Assembly (NCBI GenBank): GCA_913048145.1 | Contig: CAJWVP010000087.1 | Span: forward strand, 1-9,739 | DNA from: an uncultured Rhodospirillaceae bacterium | GTDB lineage: Bacteria; Pseudomonadota; Alphaproteobacteria; Rhodospirillales; Casp-alpha2 | Direction: 5' to 3' | DNA length: 9,739 nt | Shown here: positions 1-6,111 of the stretch, one piece after another | Layout: the number at the start of each line of letters is the position of its first letter | How positions within the stretch are numbered: position 1 is the first letter of the stretch | Notes under the pieces: model-generated | The model's input: only the letters and a program-made list of their open reading frames with translations | Databases searched by the model: none | Told to the model about the DNA's origin: nothing | Translations under genes and position numbers: made by a program

Positions 1-381
1 CCACCGAGGCGCTATGCCCTTGTTTACGGCACGCACGTCGGAGATCAAGACCAGGACGAAACCGATGATCAGCAGGCCGAACCCTAATAACTCCTCAACC
101 ACCAGTCCCGTCCACCCTATCAGCGAGGGAACGATCGACACGGTGAGAATAGGAGTGAGGCCCTGTCGGGTACGGGCATTACCGTCACTGTTTCGGATCG
201 CCAAACCCCACTGAATACCGCCTAAAAACGAGAGTATCACTGCGCCGTAGGCGCGGAGACCGAATCTCGCATCATCGGCTCCAGCCGATATATCGGTGAC
301 CGCCTCAAATGTCATGGTAACGAACGGAACTAACCCTAAGAGGCCGAGCCACCGAGCGCTAGAAGGAATCACAGCCAACAA
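1..381 (-). CDS. DUF3429 family membrane protein (3' end beyond window)
   Basis: This is an open frame of 127 codons reading leftward off the window edge, with no stop. It shows four hydrophobic segments at about residues 10-27, 43-62, 76-95 and 98-115. It also has two features I associate with DUF3429 inner-membrane proteins: GAVILSFLGGIQWG (residues 46-59) and PSLIGW (85-90). The visible end, APRW, resembles the family's C-terminal region, so only a short tail is probably missing. An in-frame stop (TAA, 385-387) limits the start to TTG 381, TTG 378 or GTG 372. A GGTGGG tract at 388-393 sits 6 bases before TTG 381, which I chose; an internal ATG at residue 23 would cut the first membrane segment. 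The function of the family is not known to me. It lies 20 bases after the small ORF at 402-641 and is probably co-transcribed with it. Confidence 0.72.
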   Translation of the reverse strand, partial: MLAVIPSSARWLGLLGLVPFVTMTFEAVTDISAGADDARFGLRAYGAVILSFLGGIQWGLAIRNSDGNARTRQGLTPILTVSIVPSLIGWTGLVVEELLGFGLLIIGFVLVLISDVRAVNKGIAPRW

Positions 382-401
382 ATTTTACCCACCGTTAAAG
401 A

Positions 402-641
402 CTAGAACCTATGTATGTACGCGGCGCCGGCGGGTTTGGATTTGATCAGGGTTTCAGGCGTCGTTATGCCGATGATTTTATTCAGCTGCTCCATGGCGTA
501 AAGGTACTCTTCCAGAGGCTCTTGGATCAACTGGCATACCGTCGTTTCGTATTCTATGCTGCCTACGATTTGTCCTGTTGGATAATTGAGGAAATTCGTG
601 GCCTTGGCGTGTTTAACATAGGGTCGAGATTCGACTGTCAC
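402..641 (-). CDS. Small hypothetical protein (possibly the 3' part of a frameshifted gene)
   Basis: This is a 79-codon ORF starting at GTG 641 and ending at TAG 402-404. I do not recognise the family. The protein is soluble-looking, with a helical middle (QLIQEPLEEYLYAMEQLNKI, about residues 37-56), one Cys and no signal peptide or membrane segment. No clear Shine-Dalgarno precedes the GTG. The reading frame is open further upstream past position 704, and the overlapping 21-codon ORF at 638-703 holds the good ribosome binding site. Either the two are translationally coupled through the GTGA overlap, or they are one roughly 100-residue gene split by a single-base indel or sequencing error. 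DUF3429 follows after 20 bases. The plus-strand frame over the same bases (411-671) is Gly/Arg/Phe-rich and less protein-like. Confidence 0.5.
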   Translation of the reverse strand: MTVESRPYVKHAKATNFLNYPTGQIVGSIEYETTVCQLIQEPLEEYLYAMEQLNKIIGITTPETLIKSKPAGAAYIHRF

Positions 642-703
642 GCTGGTCTGGAGATAAAGACCGGCAAATGAATGCCGATCATCTCGGTCAAGGTGGGTTT
701 CAT
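638..703 (-). CDS. 21-residue ORF with strong RBS; likely N-terminus of the downstream small gene
   Basis: ATG 703 to TGA 638-640 encodes MKPTLTEMIGIHLPVFISRPA. It is preceded by AGGAG at 710-714, 6 bases before the ATG. Its stop overlaps the GTG start of the 79-codon ORF (GTGA at 638-641). It could be a coupled leader peptide, or the true N-terminus of the downstream protein before a frameshift. The two frames overlap without stops across the whole of this ORF, so one inserted or deleted base anywhere in it would join them. I cannot tell these cases apart from one sequence. Confidence 0.4.
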   Translation of the reverse strand: MKPTLTEMIGIHLPVFISRPA

Positions 704-808
704 AAGACTCTCCTGTCTCAGTATTTCATTTAGGGCTTTCGTGGGGACGCCAGCATTGTCGCACATTTATGTCTAAGGGATGATATCCGCGATCCAACCG
801 AAGAGAAT
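704..808. promoter_or_regulatory. Divergent intergenic region, presumed promoters for both directions
   Basis: These 105 bases separate the leftward small-ORF/DUF3429 unit from the rightward synthetase/racemase pair, so each promoter is expected here. For the rightward unit, TTGTCG (756-761), a 17-base spacer and GATGAT (779-784) match sigma-70 boxes at 4 of 6 positions each, which is only suggestive. The short inverted repeat GGAT-GAT-ATCC (778-788) overlaps that -10 box and could be an operator half of some kind, but four-base arms occur by chance. No hairpin large enough for a riboswitch or terminator was seen. Confidence 0.3.
710..714 (-). promoter_or_regulatory. Ribosome binding site AGGAG
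   Basis: A perfect AGGAG reads leftward, 6 bases before ATG 703. It is the best translation signal in the 402-703 region. It argues that translation of the small locus begins at 703 rather than at the unsupported GTG at 641. Confidence 0.55.
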
Positions 809-2365
809 TTGACAATCCCGATCATGCGTCCTCTGACCGACTTCACCGCCTATGCCGATGCCCAGCGCCATTGTTCAAAAGAAGCGCTGTGGACGCTGTT
901 TGATGGTGATCGGACAAGTTTCAACATCGCGCATGAGTGTCTGGATCGTCATCCCCGCGACGCGGTCGCAATTAATGTGGTGAAGGCGGACGGCAGCATC
1001 GACATCTACACCTTTGGTAAACTGAGCGACGGTGCAGGACGCTTCGCCAACCACCTGCGGAGGCGCGGGCTGGTCCCAGGGGACGTAATCGCAGTCATGC
1101 TAGAGCCATCGTTCGAGCTCTACGCCGCCTTGTTCGGGGCCATGAAGGCGGGCTGTATAGGTGTGCCTCTATTTACCCTGTTCGGCCCCGACGGTTTGCG
1201 ACTTCGGATTGATGACTGCGCTCCAAAAGTCTTGGTGACCAATCCAGAAAAGGCGCCTATTGCAGCTGGTATTGACGGCCTGGAGGTACTGACCACAGGC
1301 TCGGATTTCGACGCCGCCCTGGCCACGGAGAACCCTGCATTCACATCAGAGACCAAAGCCCATGACATCGCTGTTTACCAATACACATCGGGAACCACGC
1401 GGGAGCTACCCGAGGCTGTCCGTCACTCCCATGGCTCCTTGGTCACCCTGACCTTATCGACGCTCTACGCCACCGGCGTGCGTCCCGGTGATAAGTTCAT
1501 GACACCGTCATCGCCAGCCTGGGGTCACGGGTTATGGCACGGTACCATTGCGCCATTGTCCTTGGGTGTGGAGACGTCCAGCTACTCGGGTAAGTTCGAT
1601 GCCCAGCGCTGCATGGAAGGTATGGTGGAATTGGGCATTACCAACTTGTCGGCCGCCGCCACGCATTACCGGATGATGCGTCGCAGCGGGGCAGCCGCTG
1701 ACTTCGATTTCTCTATCGAGAAACTGTCGTTTACCGGGGAACCCCTGGATTCGGAGACGGATCAGTGGATCCGGAAGACTTTTGGGACGCCGGCAGGTAG
1801 TTTCTATGGAACCACCGAAGTGGGTGTGATCTTGGTGTCCTATCCGGGCGCGGAAGATTTCGATATCAAACCCGGGTCACTGGGCAAGCCGGTGCCGGGG
1901 GTCGAATTGGCCATTCACGACGCAAAGGGCCGTTCCTGTCCGCCTGAAACGATGGGTGAGATCATGATGAAGCGCCGGGGCGAATGGTTCGCGACTAAGG
2001 ATTTGGGCCGTAAGGATGTGGATGGTTTCTACTACCACGGCGGCCGCGCTGATGACGTGATCATCACGGCGGGGTACACAATGGGCGCGGTGGAGATCGA
2101 GGACATGTTGCTGAAGCATGCCGACGTAGACGAGGCCGCAGTCATTGGCGTGCCGGACGAAGAACGCGGCCAGGTGGTCAAAGCCTTTGTGGTCTCGAAA
2201 CGCGAAGGTGGTGATGATTTCACAGCGGATATCCAAGCCTTCACCCAGGAGCGTCTGTCCCGACATGAGTACCCGCGCATCGTTCAGTTCGTGGACAGCC
2301 TACCGAAGACGCCAGCCGGCAAGGTCAACCGCAAAACCCTCCGGGACCGAGAGGCAAAAACATGA
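809..2365 (+). CDS. Acyl-CoA synthetase (AMP-forming, ANL superfamily)
   Basis: This enzyme is predicted to activate a carboxylic acid to its acyl-CoA via an acyl-adenylate in the cytoplasm. Its 518 residues are normal for a short- or medium-chain acyl-CoA synthetase. Visible core motifs are the phosphate loop YTSGTTRELPEAVRH (192-206), A5 FYGTTE (332-337), A7 with Asp398, A8 GGRADDVIITAGYTMGAVEI (411-430) and A10 PKTPAGKVNRK (499-509) with the adenylation lysine Lys505. The phosphate loop is atypical: RELPE replaces the usual GLPK, so it has one extra residue and no Lys. The start is uncertain. TTG 809 is the longest option, and ATG 824 (residue 6) is equally plausible because neither has a well-spaced Shine-Dalgarno. 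The stop overlaps the next ATG (ATGA), so the CoA ester probably feeds the racemase-like partner. The substrate cannot be read from sequence; a branched or isoprenoid-type acid is inferred from the neighbours. Confidence 0.9.
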   Translation: MTIPIMRPLTDFTAYADAQRHCSKEALWTLFDGDRTSFNIAHECLDRHPRDAVAINVVKADGSIDIYTFGKLSDGAGRFANHLRRRGLVPGDVIAVMLEPSFELYAALFGAMKAGCIGVPLFTLFGPDGLRLRIDDCAPKVLVTNPEKAPIAAGIDGLEVLTTGSDFDAALATENPAFTSETKAHDIAVYQYTSGTTRELPEAVRHSHGSLVTLTLSTLYATGVRPGDKFMTPSSPAWGHGLWHGTIAPLSLGVETSSYSGKFDAQRCMEGMVELGITNLSAAATHYRMMRRSGAAADFDFSIEKLSFTGEPLDSETDQWIRKTFGTPAGSFYGTTEVGVILVSYPGAEDFDIKPGSLGKPVPGVELAIHDAKGRSCPPETMGEIMMKRRGEWFATKDLGRKDVDGFYYHGGRADDVIITAGYTMGAVEIEDMLLKHADVDEAAVIGVPDEERGQVVKAFVVSKREGGDDFTADIQAFTQERLSRHEYPRIVQFVDSLPKTPAGKVNRKTLRDREAKT

Positions 2366-3525
2366 GCGCCACCTCGCCCAGCGGCCCCTTGCTTGGGGTT
2401 CGGGTAATCGAAATGTCGGGTAAGGGGCCCGCGCCTTTCTGTGCCATGCTGTTGGCCGACATGGGCGCCGATGTGATCCGCATCGACCGGCCCACTAAAC
2501 CAGGCCGTGCCCACGATAACTACATCGATCCGCAGTTGCGGGGTCGACGCTCCGTGGCCGTCAACCTGAAGAACCCGGACGGCGTCGAGACGGTTCTCAA
2601 ATTGGTGGAACAGGCGGAAGTTTTGATTGAAGGGTTCCGTCCGGGCGTCATGGAACGCCTAGGCCTTGGACCGGAAGATTGTAAGGCACGCAATGCAAAG
2701 CTGGTTTACGGCCGGGTCACCGGCTGGGGGCAGGATGGACCCTTGGCCGGGGCGGCGGGCCATGACCTCAATTACATCGCATTGACGGGCGCGTTGCATG
2801 CTATTGGTAACGCTGGCATGCCGCCACCTGCGCCCCTGGCACTGATTGGTGATTTTGGCGGCGGAGGCACTTTTCTCGCCATCGGTGTGCTTGCCGCTGT
2901 CTTGGAGGCCCGGACGTCGGGCCGGGGCCAAGTAATCGACGCGGCCATGTTGGATGGGGTAAACGCCATGCTGAGCTTTACCCGCGGTTTGCACGCGGCG
3001 GGCTGGTGGCTTGAAGAGCGGGAATCGAACCTATTCGATGGCGGCGCGCACATGTATGCGAATTACGAGACCAAGGACGGTAAGGCAATCTCCATCGCGC
3101 CAATCGAGGTTGAATTCTACGACCAATTCATGGCGATCATGGGTATCGACTCGACTGAGATGCCGGCCCGCATGGACCGCAAGGGCTGGCCGCAATGGAA
3201 GGAAAAGCTGGCGGCTATGTTCAAGGAAAAGACCCGCGACGAATGGTGCGCCATCTTGGAAGGCACCGATGTTTGCTTCGCGCCGGTACTGACCATGGGT
3301 GAGGCCCCGGACCATCCCCACAACCGTACCCGAAAAACCTTCGTCCAGCATGAAGGCGTCACCCAGCCGGCACCGGCGCCACGTTTTAGCCGGACACCTA
3401 GTGCCATCCAGCGGCCGTCACCAAAACCCGGTGAACATACGGCAGAGGTCCTATCCGACTGGGGGTTGGACGATGATACAGTGGCCGAATTGATCGACTC
3501 CGGCGCGGTCGGTGTACATGACTGA
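2362..3525 (+). CDS. CaiB/BaiF family protein, alpha-methylacyl-CoA racemase-like (copy 1)
   Basis: The 387-residue length and motifs fit the family III CoA-transferase fold: GVRVIEMSGKGPAPFCAMLL (12-31, cofactor-binding start), ADMGADVIRIDRP (32-44), EGFRPGVMERLGLGPE (90-105) and GHDLNYIALTGALHAIG (133-149). His134, Asp164 (in GDFGGGG) and Glu249 (in PIEVEFY) match His126, Asp156 and Glu241 of Mycobacterium tuberculosis alpha-methylacyl-CoA racemase (MCR) with a constant offset of 8. I therefore favour a racemase that swaps the 2R and 2S forms of 2-methylacyl-CoA over a CoA transferase. GAGAGG at 2349-2354 lies 7 bases before ATG 2362, inside the end of the synthetase gene, and supports this start. 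It is clearly paralogous to the protein at 7591-8727. A CoA-transferase role is the main alternative, because annotation of this family is often ambiguous. Confidence 0.9.
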   Translation: MSATSPSGPLLGVRVIEMSGKGPAPFCAMLLADMGADVIRIDRPTKPGRAHDNYIDPQLRGRRSVAVNLKNPDGVETVLKLVEQAEVLIEGFRPGVMERLGLGPEDCKARNAKLVYGRVTGWGQDGPLAGAAGHDLNYIALTGALHAIGNAGMPPPAPLALIGDFGGGGTFLAIGVLAAVLEARTSGRGQVIDAAMLDGVNAMLSFTRGLHAAGWWLEERESNLFDGGAHMYANYETKDGKAISIAPIEVEFYDQFMAIMGIDSTEMPARMDRKGWPQWKEKLAAMFKEKTRDEWCAILEGTDVCFAPVLTMGEAPDHPHNRTRKTFVQHEGVTQPAPAPRFSRTPSAIQRPSPKPGEHTAEVLSDWGLDDDTVAELIDSGAVGVHD

Positions 3526-3535
3526 AATTGGCTTT

Positions 3536-4171
3536 TTATTTGGCGGCGTTGGCGATGCGCTTCTTGGCTCCGACCTCTGACATCAGGTGCTCCAGCGCCT
3601 CGACGGGCTGCGCGCCGACCAGGCCCTTGCCGGCGGCGAAGTACGTTGGCACCCCCGTCACGCCGTATTGGTGCGATTTCGACCAGTCCCCATCCACCGC
3701 TTCCTTGAAACGACGATCCTTGATTACCGCGCGAGCTTCGTCCACGTCCAGGCCGGCCTTGGTGACGACATCCAGGATTACACTCGTGTCGCCGACGTTG
3801 CGGCCTTCGACGAAGTAGGCTTCGAAGAACTTGTCGTGGATGGCCTCGCCGCTGTCCTTGGTTTCGGCCCAAGTGCCGATTTCCTGGGCGATGCGAGAAT
3901 TGTAGGTGTGCGTCCGGTCCTTGAACGGCAGCCCTTCAGCCGCAAGGAGACCCCGCATGCGGTTGTTCTTCTCGGCGATTTCTTCCGGGCCGCAACGAAA
4001 CAGGTCCCGCAGTTCTCGACCCTCGGCCGGCGTTTCCGGGTGCAGGGGGAAGTGCACAAGCTTCACTTCGATGTCGTAGTTCTCTTTAATCTTTTTCAAC
4101 CGGTTGTCGCCCAGATAGCACCAGGGGCAGACGTAATCGGTGAACACTTCAAGGGTGATGGTGTCGTTCAT
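3536..4171 (-). CDS. DsbA family oxidoreductase, FrnE/HCCA-isomerase-like
   Basis: This 211-residue thioredoxin-fold protein has the helical insertion typical of the DsbA/FrnE group. The N-terminal beta strand leads to DYVCPWCYLG with the redox pair Cys15-Pro-Trp-Cys18. The cis-proline loop is GVTGVPTYF (Pro175). There is no signal peptide or membrane segment, so it should act in the cytoplasm, unlike periplasmic DsbA. Proteins of this group are annotated as polyketide-associated FrnE or as 2-hydroxychromene-2-carboxylate isomerases. The intact CXXC favours a thiol-disulfide role here, with an unknown partner. It is the last gene of the leftward operon, 25 bases after the flavin-reductase-like gene. 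No strong Shine-Dalgarno precedes ATG 4171. Its stop lies 10 bases from that of the convergent racemase-like gene, with no recognisable terminator hairpin between them. Confidence 0.88.
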   Translation of the reverse strand: MNDTITLEVFTDYVCPWCYLGDNRLKKIKENYDIEVKLVHFPLHPETPAEGRELRDLFRCGPEEIAEKNNRMRGLLAAEGLPFKDRTHTYNSRIAQEIGTWAETKDSGEAIHDKFFEAYFVEGRNVGDTSVILDVVTKAGLDVDEARAVIKDRRFKEAVDGDWSKSHQYGVTGVPTYFAAGKGLVGAQPVEALEHLMSEVGAKKRIANAAK

Positions 4172-4196
4172 TAGAGTTTACTGTCCACACGTGGTC

Positions 4197-4874
4197 TTAT
4201 TCTGCCGCGTCGGGTTCCTTTGGGAATGTAAAAAGATCGTCCTTGGAGAGAAAACCGGGACGCTCCAGGGTAAAAACGGTCTCGGCTGTTACTTCTGTGT
4301 AGTCCTGATAGCCCATGCGTGCGATGGGATGCAGCTTGTCGATATTTATTCTGCCTTCTTCGTTGATGAGTTCATCGGCGATGTGGACGCCGATGACTTC
4401 GCCGAAGAGCACCGTGTACTTGGAATTGCCCGTGGTGTTCGGTAGGTCCAGGTGATGGACTAGCTTGCATTCGAAGTGTATTGGCGATTCTGCGACCCGG
4501 GGCGCCTTAACCAGTGTTGAGGGGATCGGCGTCAATTCAGCCGCGGCCAATTCGTCCACGTCCTTCGATGTCGTGGCGGATGAGAGGTTCATGGCATCGC
4601 GCACATCCCAGGTGACAAAATTGTGAACAAACTCGCCCGTTTCAATGATGTTACGCACGCTATCCTTCATGCCGTCGTCTTCTACCTCGCCATTGCCGGA
4701 CGCGAACATCACCGTTGGTGGGCGATAGCTGACCCCGTTGAAAAATGAATAGGGAGCGAGGTTGACGTTACCCTGGCCATCGACGGAACTGATCCACCCG
4801 ATAGGACGGGGGATGACGAGGCTGTTGAAGGGGTTCTTCGGCAGGCCGTGGCCATCCTTTGGCTCATAAAACAT
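4197..4874 (-). CDS. Flavin reductase family protein (FMN-binding split barrel)
   Basis: The start is set at ATG 4874, giving 225 residues, because GGAG (4884-4887) sits 9 bases upstream. The longer option at 4931 would run back into the thiolase gene and add an Arg-rich extension unlike the family. The split-barrel signature is clear: RPIGWISSVDGQGNVNLAPY (23-42), SFFNGVSYRPPTVMF (43-57), and FECKLVHHLDLP (134-145) followed by TVLFGEVIGVHI (154-165). Members bind FMN or FAD and many use NAD(P)H to supply reduced flavin to a monooxygenase. No monooxygenase is visible in the window, so it may serve a distant partner or act as a stand-alone flavoprotein. It lies 29 bases after the thiolase stop and 25 bases before the DsbA-like gene, so it is part of the same operon. 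The true electron acceptor is unknown. Confidence 0.88.
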   Translation of the reverse strand: MFYEPKDGHGLPKNPFNSLVIPRPIGWISSVDGQGNVNLAPYSFFNGVSYRPPTVMFASGNGEVEDDGMKDSVRNIIETGEFVHNFVTWDVRDAMNLSSATTSKDVDELAAAELTPIPSTLVKAPRVAESPIHFECKLVHHLDLPNTTGNSKYTVLFGEVIGVHIADELINEEGRINIDKLHPIARMGYQDYTEVTAETVFTLERPGFLSKDDLFTFPKEPDAAE

Positions 4875-4883
4875 ATGGGATAA

Positions 4884-4887
4884 CTCC
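4884..4887 (-). promoter_or_regulatory. Ribosome binding site GGAG that fixes the flavin-reductase start
   Basis: GGAG reads leftward within ACGGAGTT, 9 bases before ATG 4874 and in the gap after the thiolase stop. It supports the 225-residue form over the longer start at 4931. Confidence 0.65.
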
Positions 4888-4903
4888 GTCTCTATAAGGC
4901 AAT

Positions 4904-6109
4904 TTAGGCGCCATCCTGTCCGACGACGCAAACAGCGGCGACATTTTGGTGTGGAAAACCGCCGAGGTTGTGGGTAAGGCCGAACACGGGGTTATCCTCG
5001 CGCTGACGCGCGCCGGCTCGGCCCAACATCTGCAAATACATTTCGTATAGCATCCGGAGCCCGGACGCCCCAATTGGGTGGCCGAAGCACTTCAGCCCGC
5101 CGTCGATCTGACAGGGAATGGAGCCGTTGGAATCATAGAAGCCGTCCATGATGTCGTTGATGGCGCCGCCTTCAGGCGAAATAAACAGATCCTCCATGGT
5201 TACCAACTCGGTGACAGAGAAACAGTCATGCACCTCGAACATCGAGAGGTCTTTGCGGGGGTTCTTGATGCCCGCTTCCTCGTAGGCCTTCTTAGCCGCC
5301 GTCTGGGTAGTCATGAAGTAGCTGCCGTCCCATGAGTTGTGCTGCGCTTCTGTACCGTTGGAGACTGAAAGCTGTAGGGCCTTGACGGTAATCAGGTCCG
5401 TCTTGCCCAAGGACTTGGCGATCTCCGGCGTAGTCACGATGGCGCAGGCCGACCCGTCCGACACGCCACAACAGTCAAAGAGGCCAAGTGGTTCGGCGAT
5501 CATGGGCGCGCTCATGACGCGGTCCTCGTCGATGGCCTTTTGCAGGTGCGCCTTAGGGTTCTTGGCGCCGTTGGCGTGGCTCTTTACGGAGATATGCGCC
5601 ATGGCCCGCTTCAGGTCGTTCTTATCGACGCCATGCTTGGCCTGGTAGGCGCTGGCCAACTGGGCGAAGGATCCGGGTGCGGAGTTGTTGGACCAGAACT
5701 GGTCGTTCAGGGCGCCGCGGGAACGCTGCGGCAGGCCTCCGTAGCCCGTGTCCTTGAGCTTTTCGACACCAACGGCGAGCGCGATATCCGCCGCGCCGGA
5801 GGCGACAGCGTAGACAGCGCCTCGGAAAGCTTCGGAGCCAGATGCGCAGTAGTTTTCTACCCGCGTCACTGGGATGTATGGTAGGCGCAACGCCATGGCG
5901 AGCGGAATGCCCGACTTGCCAACGTGTTGTTCTTCGATGGCTGTGGCGAACCAGGCGGCGTCGATCTGGCTTTTCTCGATGCCCGCATCTTCCAGTGCTT
6001 CGGTGAAGGCTTCGAGCATCAGATCCTCGGCATTATCGTTCCAGCGCTCACCGAATTTCGAGCACCCCATACCGAGAATGGCGACTTTATCTTTAATTCC
6101 GCTAGCCAT
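4904..6109 (-). CDS. Thiolase family protein (SCP2-type acetyl-CoA acetyltransferase)
   Basis: Predicted to cleave 3-oxoacyl-CoA with CoA, or to run the reverse condensation, in the cytoplasm. It has 401 residues. The start of the fold is KVAILGMGCSKFGERW (8-23). The nucleophile is Cys88 in ENYCASGSEAFRGA (85-98). His294 lies in EVHDCFSVTE, His344 in GHPIGASG (343-350), and a C-terminal GLTHNLGGFP (377-386) is typical of SCP2-type thiolases. The presence of both the active-site Cys and the GHP His favours thiolysis over the retro-aldol chemistry of steroid Ltp2-type relatives, as I recall that group. AAGGAG (6117-6122) sits 7 bases before ATG 6109, inside the end of the upstream HMG-CoA-synthase-like gene. 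Only two bases separate that stop from this ATG, which suggests coupled synthesis and perhaps a physical complex through the neighbour's DUF35 domain. Confidence 0.92.
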   Translation of the reverse strand: MASGIKDKVAILGMGCSKFGERWNDNAEDLMLEAFTEALEDAGIEKSQIDAAWFATAIEEQHVGKSGIPLAMALRLPYIPVTRVENYCASGSEAFRGAVYAVASGAADIALAVGVEKLKDTGYGGLPQRSRGALNDQFWSNNSAPGSFAQLASAYQAKHGVDKNDLKRAMAHISVKSHANGAKNPKAHLQKAIDEDRVMSAPMIAEPLGLFDCCGVSDGSACAIVTTPEIAKSLGKTDLITVKALQLSVSNGTEAQHNSWDGSYFMTTQTAAKKAYEEAGIKNPRKDLSMFEVHDCFSVTELVTMEDLFISPEGGAINDIMDGFYDSNGSIPCQIDGGLKCFGHPIGASGLRMLYEMYLQMLGRAGARQREDNPVFGLTHNLGGFPHQNVAAVCVVGQDGA

Positions 6110-6111
6110 GA

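Noticed and set aside
14..214. 66-codon plus-strand frame at the left end
   Set aside because: The opposite strand encodes a DUF3429-like membrane protein; this frame is a Pro/Arg/Thr-rich shadow.
411..671. 86-codon plus-strand frame opposite the small hypothetical gene
   Set aside because: Its start lacks an RBS and its composition is unusual. The opposite strand has the AGGAG site and a more protein-like sequence, though neither is proven.
778..788. GGAT-GAT-ATCC inverted repeat as a MarR operator
   Set aside because: The arms are only four bases and no second copy was found near the MarR operon, so it is recorded under the intergenic region but not called.
3526..3540. T-rich stretch (CTTTTTATTT) as an intrinsic terminator
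   Set aside because: No stable GC-rich stem precedes it on either strand.
3117..3872. 251-codon minus-strand frame across the convergent junction
   Set aside because: It overlaps the ends of two well-supported genes in another frame and its product is Arg/Gly-rich low-complexity sequence with no motif.
3587..4174. 195-codon plus-strand frame opposite the DsbA-like gene
   Set aside because: Antisense shadow of a gene with a clear CPWC and cis-Pro motif; no independent support.
4185..4194. CCACACGTGG near-palindrome between the last two operon genes
   Set aside because: The stem is four base pairs around two bases, too small for a hairpin, and the centre is not symmetric.
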